DNA from: Vulcanimicrobiota bacterium
GTDB taxonomy: Bacteria > Vulcanimicrobiota > Vulcanimicrobiia > Vulcanimicrobiales > Vulcanimicrobiaceae
Length of the DNA: 47,257 nucleotides
Assembly: GCA_003136655.1 (NCBI GenBank)
Contig: PLFC01000034.1
Span: 41,693 to 88,949, forward strand
Direction: 5' to 3'
The stretch's first letter is position 1, and each line of letters starts with the position of its first letter. This document shows positions 24,661 through 32,893 of the stretch, in pieces. Made by a program: the position numbers and the translations under genes. The notes beneath the pieces were generated by a model that was not told the origin of the DNA, did no database searches, and was given only the letters and a program-made list of their open reading frames with translations.

Positions 24661-27600
24661 ATGAGCCTGACCCGAGCCTTTCTCAAGCGCTCGACGCTGA
24701 CGTTCGTCTTCGTCACGCTGACGTGTCTTGCCGGGATCTTCGCGTTGCGCACGCTCGTCGTGCAGCAGATGCCGAACACCGGCGAACCGACGATCAACGT
24801 GCAGGTAAGCTATAACGGTGCTTCGACCACCGAACTGCAAACAGAGGTGGCCGAACCGATCGAAGACCAGATCGCAGGCACGCCGTATCTCGATCACATC
24901 GACACGACGATCGAGTCGGGCAACGTTTCGATCGCGGCCTCGTTTGCGCTGACCTCCACCGACACCGAGAACATCGCCAACGTCGAGAAGGCGCTGCAGG
25001 CGGCGCAGCGCCAATTGCCTTCCACGATTCAGGCGCCCACGATTCGCGTCGCCGACCCGAGCGAACCGAACGTTCTGACGATCTCGCTCGTCTCCAAGAA
25101 GTATAATCCCGAAGTGCTCGGTGCGCTGACCAACAATCAGATCGTGCCGGCCATCGAGCAGTACCAGGGCGTGTCGCAGGCCTCGGTTTACGGCACGACT
25201 CAGGCCGCCTACGAAGTGCTGGTCAATCCCAACCTGCTCGCCGCGGACAACCTGACGCTGACCGACGTGGTCAACGCGATTTCGCCCAACAACCTGCGCG
25301 CGCCGGGCGGCATCATCTACCAACCCGGCCGCGAGACGCAGATCGACGTGCGCGGCGACATCTTCGATCCGCAGTCGGTCGCCAATCTGCCGATCCACGT
25401 GGCGTATGCGGGCACCTCGTCGGCCACGACGGCCACCGGCGGCGCGGGCGGAACGGGCGCGTCGAGCGGCGCCGGCACATCGGCGAGCGGAGCCTCCGGG
25501 AGCACCGGCTCGTCGGCGGGCGCCGGAAGCTCGGGCGCGAACGGCGCGGGCGCGGCGAGCAGCGGCGGAACCGGCAGCGCCACGCTGAACACCGCCGCGC
25601 CGAGCAGCGGCGGATCGAGCGGCACGGAAACGCCTGCGCCGTCGGCGACGAGCGCTGCCGTAGCGGTCCCGTCGATCGCGCCCGCGGCGAGCGCTACCGG
25701 TGCGGCCGCGTCGGTTTCGGCGCCGTCAGCGAGGAGCACCGCGGCGGCGTACTCGTCGGGGGTATCTGCGCCGGCTCCGGCAACGAACGGCGAGCCGGCG
25801 AACTCCACTCCCATCGATACGCCGGTCACGGTCAGCGGCATCACGTCGACCGCGGGTTCGAGTTCGGGCGCAGCCTCGACGACCTCGGCGGCCACCGCAT
25901 CGCAAGAGGCCGCGACGTTGCCTTCCGCATCCTCGAGCGAATACGGCACCGGCAGCGGCACGTCGCTCTCACCCTTCGTCGGCATCCTGAGCCCGTGGGC
26001 CGTGCCGTCGGCCGACAAGCGCATCTCCGACGTGGCGCAGGTGATCGACGGCAGCGTCGTGCCGCGCGTTTTCGCAACGCTCGACGGGCGGCCGGGCGTG
26101 GGCGTCAACATCCAAAAGGCCACGACCGCGAGCGAAGTCTCCGTCGCAAACGAAGTAATCGCCGCGCTTCCGAAGCTGCGTACGCAATTTCCGGGCATCG
26201 ATTTCGAGGTCGCGCACAACCAGTCGACCTTCACCGAGCAGCAACTCGAATCGGTCGAACACACGCTGATCGAAGGCATCATCCTCACTGCGGTCGTGAT
26301 GCTCTTCTTCCTGAAGTCGTGGCGCAACGCGGTGGTGGTGATGGTCGCGATCCCCACCTCGCTCGGCGTGACGCTCTTCGCGATGAAGCTGCTCAGCCTC
26401 ACGCTCGATACCATCTCGTTGATGGCCATGACGCTCGTGATCGGCATCCTGATCGACGACTCGACCGTCGTCTTGGAGAACATCGAGCGCCATCGCGACA
26501 TGGGCGAAGAACCCGCCGATGCCGCGCTCAACGGCCGCAGCGAGATCGGCTTGGCGGCCATCGTGATCACGATGGTCGACGTGGTGGTCTTTCTACCCAT
26601 TGCCTTTGCGGGCGGCCAGGTCGGCGTACAGCTCTCGGAATTCGGCATCGTCGTGTCGATCGCGACGCTGACCTCGCTCTTCGTTTCGTTTACGGTGACG
26701 CCCGTGCTGGCCGGGCTGTGGTCGATGAAATCGACCTGGAAGCCGTGGAAATTCATCCTCTGGTTCGACGATCGCTTCAACGCGCTGCGCGACCGCTATT
26801 CCAAGCGCCTCCTTCCCGCCGCGATGCGCAGTCCGTGGCCGATCGTGATCGTCTCGATCGTGCTCTGCGTGCTGGCGTTTCTCTTGGTGCCCACCGGCTT
26901 CATCGGCGAGGAATACCAGCCGGTGCAGGATCAAGGCATCATCTACGCGCGCCTCACCTTACCGCCGGGCTATCCGCTGGCCCAAACGCACGCGCTGATG
27001 CTGCGCCTCGAAGCCAAGGCACGCCAAACCGTCACCGGCAGCGACTTCCTGAGCGAACAGACGATCGCTGGAGGTTACGCGGCCGAATTCGGCGGCTTCG
27101 TGCAAGAAGGCAACGTCGGGCAGATCTCGATCTATCTGTCGAACGATCACAAGACCTCGACGACGGAGTACGTCACGCGCTTGCAATCGGCCCTGGGCGA
27201 GATCGCGCCGCCCGGCAGCCTCAACGTCGTGCAGGCGACGCAGCAAGGCGGCGGCGTGCAGCAGGCCATCGACGAACTCGTCTCCACGAGCAACGGCGAA
27301 GACCCCACGCCGTATGCCGCCAAGGTGTACGCGGCGCTCAAGGCTACGCCCGGCGCGCAAGGCGCGACCGACAGTGCGAGCAATGCCGCCCCGCAGGTCG
27401 AAGTCGATTTCGACCGCGTGAAACTCCAGCAGCTCGACGTCTCGGTCGGCACCGCGGCGACGGCGATCGAAGCGGCCTTCGGCGGCGACGAGGCGACGCA
27501 GATCGAAACCGCGCAGGCCGGCCTCACCGAGATTTTGGTCGAGTATCCGTTGCCGGATCAAAACTCGCTGCCCGCGCTGCTCAACATCCCGATTCGCTCG

Positions 27601-28416
27601 CAGGACAGCAACGGCGACATCGTTCGCCTGGGCGACGTGGCGCATCTACGCTGGGCGCCCGCGCCCCTGGTGATCACGCGCGAGAATCGCGAGCAAGTGG
27701 TGCACGTGTCGGCGAACATCGCCGGCGGCTACAACCTCTCGAACGTAACCAAGTCGTTCTTGCAAAACGTCGAGAAGCTGCACCTGCCCAAGACCGTCAC
27801 CGTGCATCCCGCAGCGCAAGGACAGCAAGATCTCATGGGTCAGACGCTCGTGACGCTGGGCAGTTCGCTCGCGATCTCGTTCGTGCTGGTGTTCTTGATG
27901 ATCGTCGCGCTCTACAACAGCTATCGCACGCCGTTCGTCACCCTGTTTGCAATTCCGTTGGCCACGATCGGCGCCTTCGGCGGGCTCTGGATCACGCGCC
28001 AAACGCTCAACCTCTATTCGTTGATCGGCATGGTGCTCTTGGTCGGCCTCGTGACGAAGAACGGCATCCTGCTCGTCGACTACGCGGATACCGTGCGCGA
28101 GCGCGACGGCCGCGATCGTGAAGCCGGTATGCGGGAAGCGGCCGAAACGCGGTTCCGTCCGATCGTGATGACCACGATCGCGATGGTTGCGGGCATGTTG
28201 CCGCTCGCGCTCGGACTCGAACCCGGGGGCGGCAGCCGTGCGTCGCTGGCGATTGCGGTGATCGGCGGACTGCTCAGCTCGCTCGTGCTCACGCTCTTCA
28301 TCGTGCCGATCATGTACTCGTGGATCGCGCCCAAGGAACTCAAGGCGGAGACCAAATTCGCAAGCGACGAGAAACCGCCCGAATCGCCGCAGCAAGGTTC
28401 GCCCGCGCCCGCCTGA
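24661..28416 (+). CDS. RND-family efflux pump (AcrB/MexB-like, HAE1 type)
   Basis: A 1251-residue proton-driven pump, about 200 residues longer than usual. The first helix and porter start (FLKRSTLTFVFVTLTCLAGIF, QQMPNTGEPTINVQVSYNGAS) are typical. The proton-relay pair is visible in TM4 (GILIDDSTVVLENIERHR), and Lys in TM10 (GLVTKNGILLVDYADT). The extra length is an insert of ~190 residues at 251-440, almost all Ala, Ser, Gly and Thr, just before the conserved ISDVAQVIDG. It is in frame and codon use is normal. The start directly follows the adaptor stop. Substrate unknown: drugs, lipids or secondary metabolites are possible. Confidence 0.93.
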   Translation: MSLTRAFLKRSTLTFVFVTLTCLAGIFALRTLVVQQMPNTGEPTINVQVSYNGASTTELQTEVAEPIEDQIAGTPYLDHIDTTIESGNVSIAASFALTSTDTENIANVEKALQAAQRQLPSTIQAPTIRVADPSEPNVLTISLVSKKYNPEVLGALTNNQIVPAIEQYQGVSQASVYGTTQAAYEVLVNPNLLAADNLTLTDVVNAISPNNLRAPGGIIYQPGRETQIDVRGDIFDPQSVANLPIHVAYAGTSSATTATGGAGGTGASSGAGTSASGASGSTGSSAGAGSSGANGAGAASSGGTGSATLNTAAPSSGGSSGTETPAPSATSAAVAVPSIAPAASATGAAASVSAPSARSTAAAYSSGVSAPAPATNGEPANSTPIDTPVTVSGITSTAGSSSGAASTTSAATASQEAATLPSASSSEYGTGSGTSLSPFVGILSPWAVPSADKRISDVAQVIDGSVVPRVFATLDGRPGVGVNIQKATTASEVSVANEVIAALPKLRTQFPGIDFEVAHNQSTFTEQQLESVEHTLIEGIILTAVVMLFFLKSWRNAVVVMVAIPTSLGVTLFAMKLLSLTLDTISLMAMTLVIGILIDDSTVVLENIERHRDMGEEPADAALNGRSEIGLAAIVITMVDVVVFLPIAFAGGQVGVQLSEFGIVVSIATLTSLFVSFTVTPVLAGLWSMKSTWKPWKFILWFDDRFNALRDRYSKRLLPAAMRSPWPIVIVSIVLCVLAFLLVPTGFIGEEYQPVQDQGIIYARLTLPPGYPLAQTHALMLRLEAKARQTVTGSDFLSEQTIAGGYAAEFGGFVQEGNVGQISIYLSNDHKTSTTEYVTRLQSALGEIAPPGSLNVVQATQQGGGVQQAIDELVSTSNGEDPTPYAAKVYAALKATPGAQGATDSASNAAPQVEVDFDRVKLQQLDVSVGTAATAIEAAFGGDEATQIETAQAGLTEILVEYPLPDQNSLPALLNIPIRSQDSNGDIVRLGDVAHLRWAPAPLVITRENREQVVHVSANIAGGYNLSNVTKSFLQNVEKLHLPKTVTVHPAAQGQQDLMGQTLVTLGSSLAISFVLVFLMIVALYNSYRTPFVTLFAIPLATIGAFGGLWITRQTLNLYSLIGMVLLVGLVTKNGILLVDYADTVRERDGRDREAGMREAAETRFRPIVMTTIAMVAGMLPLALGLEPGGGSRASLAIAVIGGLLSSLVLTLFIVPIMYSWIAPKELKAETKFASDEKPPESPQQGSPAPA
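25411..25980 (+). repeat. Low-complexity Ala/Ser/Gly/Thr-coding insert in the RND pump
   Basis: About 570 bases encode residues 251-440 of the pump with runs such as GASGSTGSSAGAGSSGANG and later Pro/Val-containing Ala-Ser stretches. There is no perfect tandem unit. The reading frame stays open and the conserved porter sequence resumes at PSADKRISDVA. By comparison with AcrB, the site is the loop before the VxLRDVA strand on the periplasmic side. Confidence 0.8.
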
Positions 28417-28423
28417 GACGGCT

Positions 28424-29095
28424 TCAGGCCTTCTCCGCGCGCGCGCGATCGTTGTCGGCCCAATAGTGCTGCAGGTTGAACGCTTGGCGCAGGATGCGCG
28501 TTTGAAAGCGTTCGAGCATCACGATCTCCGGCTCGCTCAAATCCGGATGCCACAGATCGACGACCGCGACGATGCGCTCCCCGGACGTCTCGTTCCACGC
28601 TTCGTGCTCGAGGAAGTCGTTGAAGACGACGCATCGATCGGCAACCCACCGTCGCGTCTCGCCGCGCACGCGCAGCGCGCAGTCACCGGCAGGCACGGCG
28701 AGCGCCAGATGACAACGCACGCGCAGGTTCGTCGGGCCGCGATGCGGCGCGATGTGCGTGCCCGGAACCAGGCGCGACACGTAGACCAGGCCGGCGAAGG
28801 TGCGCACGGTCTCGAAGCGCTCGACGATGCCGGTGAGCGTCGGTAGGGCCGCGCAGTTGGCGTCGTGCCGTTTACCGCGCTCGTACAGCATCACCACGTC
28901 CCACGCACCGTCGCGCCGAAGCGGTTCCGCTTCGCGATGGAACGCCGCGGCGGGCATCGCCGCCAGTTCCGCGCGGATCGATGCGCCGGCAGCTTCGAGC
29001 GCGGGCACGATCGGAAAGCGCCCCGGATCGTACCACGCCTCGGTCGAAAGCCCGGGATAGGGCGGCGGCGCATCGCGCAGCGGCGTATCCACCAA
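28424..29095 (-). CDS. Aspartyl/asparaginyl beta-hydroxylase-like protein
   Basis: A 223-residue cupin-fold Fe(II)/2-oxoglutarate dioxygenase candidate. The family core is seen in VYVSRLVPGTHIAPHRGPTN, LRVRCHLALAVPAGDCALRVRG and the second-His strand VVFNDFLEHEAWNETSGERIV. These supply the His ligands and the Arg that binds 2-oxoglutarate. The animal AspH hydroxylates Asp/Asn in EGF domains. Bacterial substrates are unknown. The start is uncertain: TTG 29095 or GTG 29092, with no good ribosome binding site. It lies 40 bases after the PadR stop and probably shares its transcript. It converges on the RND pump with an 8-base gap. Confidence 0.82.
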   Translation of the reverse strand: MVDTPLRDAPPPYPGLSTEAWYDPGRFPIVPALEAAGASIRAELAAMPAAAFHREAEPLRRDGAWDVVMLYERGKRHDANCAALPTLTGIVERFETVRTFAGLVYVSRLVPGTHIAPHRGPTNLRVRCHLALAVPAGDCALRVRGETRRWVADRCVVFNDFLEHEAWNETSGERIVAVVDLWHPDLSEPEIVMLERFQTRILRQAFNLQHYWADNDRARAEKA

Positions 29096-29133
29096 CGCAT
29101 CGACGTAACGGTGGAAGCGCTCGCGCGCCCGGC

Positions 29134-29679
29134 TCAGCGCATCCAGGGCAGCGCGTCGATCCAGGCGAGCACCGCGCGTTCGTAGGCGATGCCGAAATCG
29201 AGGGCCAGCGACGGCGCGGGCGCCTTGGCGCGCACCTCGTCGATCTGCGCCAGATAGCCGTCGAGCCGGGCCGCGTGGGTCCGGCGCTGCTCGATCGTCG
29301 CCTGGCGCAGCACGGCCGGCGGCACGGCCTCCGCAAAGAACACCGTCAATAAAAACGGGAAACGGATCTGTTCCGCGCCGGGCATGCGCGCGATCCAGGC
29401 GTTGAACGCCTCGCGACCGGCCGGCGTAATCGTCGATACCCGGCGCTCGCGTGCGCCGCTTTCACCGAGTTCGACGTAGCCGCGCTCGGCTAAGGTCTGG
29501 AGTTCGCGATAGACCTGGCTGCGCGTGATGCTCCAGAAGTGGCCGATCGTGTGCTCGAACTCCGCGTACAACTCCCAGCCCGACATGGGCCGCCAGGCGA
29601 GCAGGCCCAGCAACGAAGCGGCCGTCGCGTTCAACTCCCTTGACATTCCAATGTGGTCTATTGTAGGCTTAGCGGACAT
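29134..29679 (-). CDS. PadR-family transcriptional repressor
   Basis: A 181-residue winged-helix regulator. The N-terminal PadR domain has ATAASLLGLLAWRPMSGWEL, SITRSQVYRELQTLAERGYV and a wing with RRVSTITPAGREAF. The Vir-type C-terminal half is helical (RQATIEQRRTHAARLDGYLAQID), which forms the dimer. The ATG at 29679 gives 181 residues. ATG 29646 (MSRELNATAAS) fits the family N-terminus better and would leave the operator wholly upstream. It faces a carotenoid oxygenase gene, and the gap holds palindromes with the ACAT/ATGT half sites typical of PadR operators, so autoregulation is likely. Confidence 0.9.
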   Translation of the reverse strand: MSAKPTIDHIGMSRELNATAASLLGLLAWRPMSGWELYAEFEHTIGHFWSITRSQVYRELQTLAERGYVELGESGARERRVSTITPAGREAFNAWIARMPGAEQIRFPFLLTVFFAEAVPPAVLRQATIEQRRTHAARLDGYLAQIDEVRAKAPAPSLALDFGIAYERAVLAWIDALPWMR

Positions 29680-29694
29680 TCCACATTGTTATAT
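29640..29694. promoter_or_regulatory. PadR operator/promoter region for the divergent genes
   Basis: ACAT-TCCA-ATGT lies at 29643-29654. CAATGTGG at 29649-29656 is inverted as CCACATTG at 29681-29688. PadR proteins typically bind ACAT/ATGT inverted repeats. A perfect TTGACA (29640-29645) overlaps the first palindrome. With TAGGCT 18 bases on, or TTATAT at 29689, it could drive the carotenoid oxygenase. On the minus strand TATAAC (29689-29694) could serve padR. Confidence 0.55.
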
Positions 29695-29711
29695 CGGAAG
29701 GGAGCAAGTTC

Positions 29712-31139
29712 ATGCTCACCGCGCCCGCCAAGAACGACTACCGCCTCGGCTTCACGAGCCTCGCCTCCGAGACCAATCTCGCCGCCCTGCCGATCGAGGG
29801 CAGCATCCCGCCGTGGCTCACCGGCACGTTGCTCCGCAACGGCCCGGCCCGCTTCGAAGTGGGCTCAGATCGCTATCGGCACTGGTTCGACGGTCTGGGC
29901 ATGCTGCACAAATTCGGCATCGGCGGGGGCGCCGTGTCGTACGCCAATCGCTTTCTGCGCTCGAACGGCTTCGTCGAAGCCGAGCGCACCGGCCGCATCG
30001 CCTGCTCCGAGTTCGATACCGATCCGAAGCGCTCGTTCGCGGAAGCGCTCGGCGACCGCCTGAGCGGCCGAAATCTCACCTCGAACAACGCCAACGTCAC
30101 GATCGTGCCGTTCCGCGACGGCTACCTCGCCCTGACCGAAACGATAGCGCCCGTAGCCTTTGACGGCGCGACGCTCGAGACGCGCGGCGAGCTCGCCTAC
30201 GACGACGCCCTCCCGGGTCAGATTACGACCGCGCACACGCATTACGATCGCGCGCGCCGCGCGACGTTCAACATCGTGACGCAGGTCGGCCGCAAATCGC
30301 AGTACCAGGTGGTGCGCATCCCCGACGGAACGCTGCGTCGCGAACTCGTCGGCTCGGTCACGGTCGACAAGCCGGCGTACCTCCATGCGTTTTCGACGAC
30401 GGAACGCTACGTCGTGATCGTCGAGTATCCGCTCGTGGTCAACCCGCTCGATCTGCTGCTGCGGCGCAAACCCTTCATCGAGAACTATCGTTGGGAACCC
30501 GGACGCGGCACGCGCATCCACGTGATCGCCAAAGACGGCGGCGCTACGGCGGGCACGTACGAAACCGAAGCGTTCTTCGCATTCCACCACGTCAACGCGT
30601 TCGAAGAAGGCGATACGATCGTGCTCGACATCTCGGCCTACGCCGACGCCGGCATCGTGAACGATTTCAAGCTGGACAATCTTCTGGCCGACGAGGCGGG
30701 GAAAATCGCGCGGGCCGAGTTGCGGCGCTACCGGCTCGTGCCGGGACGCTCCGCCGCCGAAGTGCGGCGCATCGCCGCACCGGCGACCGAACTTCCCTCG
30801 ATCGCACCGCGCACCGCAACGAAGCCGTACGCGTATGCCTACGGCGTCGACGCCGCGGGCGCGGACGGCGTGGCGACCTTCGACGCGCTGGTGAAGGTCG
30901 ACGTGCGTGACGGCAGCGTTACGCGGTGGTTCGCGCAGGGCGCGTATCCCGGCGAACCGCTCTTCGTCGCGCGGCCCGGCGGGACCGACGAGGACGACGG
31001 CGTCCTGCTCTCGGTCGTGCTCGATGCAAACGCGGGCACCTCGTCTCTGCTCGTGCTCGACGCGCGCACGCTGTCGCAACTGGGGCGCGCGACCGTGCCG
31101 CACCACATCCCCTTCGGCTTCCACGGGCTCTTCCGCTGA
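29712..31139 (+). CDS. Carotenoid cleavage oxygenase
   Basis: A 475-residue seven-bladed-propeller non-haem iron oxygenase. The four iron His ligands are visible: His175 in ITTAHTHYD, His225 in AYLHAFSTTE, His292 in FAFHHVNAFEEG and His471 in PFGFHGLFR at the very C-terminus. ERYVVIVEYPLVVNPLDLL and the N-terminal GTLLRNGPARFEVG support the family. Members cleave double bonds of carotenoids, apocarotenals or stilbenes, and the bond cannot be predicted. The ATG follows GGAAGGGAGC about 8 bases upstream. Divergent padR probably represses it. No carotenoid-synthesis or rhodopsin gene is in the window. Confidence 0.92.
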   Translation: MLTAPAKNDYRLGFTSLASETNLAALPIEGSIPPWLTGTLLRNGPARFEVGSDRYRHWFDGLGMLHKFGIGGGAVSYANRFLRSNGFVEAERTGRIACSEFDTDPKRSFAEALGDRLSGRNLTSNNANVTIVPFRDGYLALTETIAPVAFDGATLETRGELAYDDALPGQITTAHTHYDRARRATFNIVTQVGRKSQYQVVRIPDGTLRRELVGSVTVDKPAYLHAFSTTERYVVIVEYPLVVNPLDLLLRRKPFIENYRWEPGRGTRIHVIAKDGGATAGTYETEAFFAFHHVNAFEEGDTIVLDISAYADAGIVNDFKLDNLLADEAGKIARAELRRYRLVPGRSAAEVRRIAAPATELPSIAPRTATKPYAYAYGVDAAGADGVATFDALVKVDVRDGSVTRWFAQGAYPGEPLFVARPGGTDEDDGVLLSVVLDANAGTSSLLVLDARTLSQLGRATVPHHIPFGFHGLFR

Positions 31140-31162
31140 GCCCATCGCGACCGGCGAACGGC

Positions 31163-32824
31163 TCAGGCCGGCGCCGGAGTTTTGGCAAGCGCGAGATACT
31201 CGTGGATGAAGGCGATGACCATGCTGCCCTCGCCGACGCCCGACGCGACGCGCTTGATCGAGTTGCTGCGCACGTCGCCGACCGCGAAGATCCCGGGCAC
31301 GCTCGTCTCGAGCCGATAGGGTGGGCGCTCGAGCGTCCAATCCGCAATGTCTTGGCCGGTGCAGAGGTACCCGCGCGCATCCTTTTGGACGCAATCCAGC
31401 CACGCCGTCTCCGCGTCGGCGCCGATGAAAACGAACACCGCGTCGGCCTGACGTTCGTGCGTTTCGCCCGACTCTTCGTCGCGGGTGACGATGGCTTGCA
31501 GATGCGTGTCGCCGCGTACGGCCGTCAACACCGTGCGGGCCTCGACCCTAATGTTTTCCTTGGTCTTCAACTGCTCGATCAGGTAATGCGACATCGTCTT
31601 CTCGAGCGACGCGCCGCGTATCAGGATCGTGACCGACTCGGCGTAACTCGAGAAGAACATTGCGGCCTGCCCGGCCGAGTTGCCGCCCCCGATCAAAAAC
31701 ACGTTCTTGCCGCGCGTTGCCAGCGCTTCGGTCCGCGCCGCGCCGTAGAAGACGCCGCGGCCGATCAACGCGTCGGCTCCCTCCGCGCCGTGTTTGCGCC
31801 AGCTCACGCCCGTCGCCACGACCACTGCCCGCGTACGGATCGCGTCGCCGCCGTCGAGTCGTACGGTGAGGCCGCCGCGGCCGTCGGAGACGACGCCCTC
31901 GACCGAGCGCGTAACCAGAATCTCGGTATCGAAACGCGTAGCCTGCATGAACGCGCGATTGGCCAAATCGGCGCCCGACACGCCGCCCGGAAAGCCGAGA
32001 TAGTTTTCGATGCGCGACGACGTACCGGCCTGGCCGCCGGGCGCCTCGCGCTCGATGAGGATCGTCTTGAGGCCCTCCGATCCGCCGTACACGGCGGCGG
32101 CCAAACCGGCCGGCCCGGCCCCGACGATCACCACGTCGTAGTCGTCGGATGCGGGCACCGTCTGGAGGTGCAAGGCTTCGGCTAATTCGCGTTCCGTCGG
32201 CGATTCGAGGACCGTTCCATCCGCCAAGACGACGAGCGGAAACGTCTGCCGGCCTTGCGCTTGCGGGGGCATGCACTCGGCATCGGCCGGATCTTCCGGG
32301 TCGACCCACTCAAAACCGATCTGATTGCGCGAAAGAAAATCGCGCACGTCGTGACAGAGCAAGTCGTATCTGCTCCCGACGATCGTGGCTTGGGTGAGCG
32401 ACGTCGCCGCGTACGCATCGCGAATGACGCCGACGCGGCGCACGAGCGACTGGGCCAGCATCGCGCCGGCGTCGCTCGACTCGGTGACCATGGCGTGAAA
32501 ATCGCTCGGATCGATTCGCGCGAGCCGCGAGGGCTGCAAGGCGCGCACGCCCGCAAACGCAGGCGCCGTGAGCATCAAGGGGACTTCACCGAAATATTCG
32601 CCCGCATCGAAGGTCGAGATCTGATGCACGGCAGCCGCCACGATCTTCACGACCTCGACCTCTCCCGCGAGCACCACCCAGAAGTACGGCGGATCGCCTT
32701 CGTTCACGATGAACTCGCCCGCGTTGACGTGGATGTCTGCCGCTCGCGAAGCGAGTCGCGAGCGTAACGCATGCGGCAGAGCCGCGAAGAGCGGCACCTC
32801 CGCGAGGTCCGAGGCCGTGATCAT
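31163..32824 (-). CDS. Cyclic-nucleotide-binding FAD oxidoreductase of the thioredoxin reductase fold
   Basis: A 553-residue three-part protein. Residues 1-140 are a cNMP-binding/Crp-type domain (FIVNEGDPPYFWVVLAGEVEVV, DAGEYFGEVPLML). Residues ~165-245 are thioredoxin-like (YDLLCHDVRDFLSRNQIGFEWVD, FPLVVLADG) without a CxxC. Residues ~250-553 are a TrxR-type flavoprotein: VIVGAGPAGLAAAVYG (FAD), GGGNSAGQAA (NADPH), GIFAVGDVRS (FAD end). Where TrxR has CxxC, this protein reads GRGVFYGAARTEA, so it cannot act as a standard dithiol reductase. The ATG at 32824 lies 69 bases from the divergent sedolisin gene. The likely function is a nucleotide-gated NADPH oxidoreductase with unknown acceptor. 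Confidence 0.85.
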   Translation of the reverse strand: MITASDLAEVPLFAALPHALRSRLASRAADIHVNAGEFIVNEGDPPYFWVVLAGEVEVVKIVAAAVHQISTFDAGEYFGEVPLMLTAPAFAGVRALQPSRLARIDPSDFHAMVTESSDAGAMLAQSLVRRVGVIRDAYAATSLTQATIVGSRYDLLCHDVRDFLSRNQIGFEWVDPEDPADAECMPPQAQGRQTFPLVVLADGTVLESPTERELAEALHLQTVPASDDYDVVIVGAGPAGLAAAVYGGSEGLKTILIEREAPGGQAGTSSRIENYLGFPGGVSGADLANRAFMQATRFDTEILVTRSVEGVVSDGRGGLTVRLDGGDAIRTRAVVVATGVSWRKHGAEGADALIGRGVFYGAARTEALATRGKNVFLIGGGNSAGQAAMFFSSYAESVTILIRGASLEKTMSHYLIEQLKTKENIRVEARTVLTAVRGDTHLQAIVTRDEESGETHERQADAVFVFIGADAETAWLDCVQKDARGYLCTGQDIADWTLERPPYRLETSVPGIFAVGDVRSNSIKRVASGVGEGSMVIAFIHEYLALAKTPAPA

Positions 32825-32893
32825 CCCACTGTGATTCGACCGCGAGAGGCGCCGGCCCGCCCGTTCCGAAGAGGCCGACCAAGGAGGGCGTTG

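Noticed and set aside
23473-25398. A 641-residue minus-strand frame opposite the efflux adaptor and pump
   Set aside because: It spans two confirmed genes, is Arg/Asp/His/Val-rich and shows no domain.
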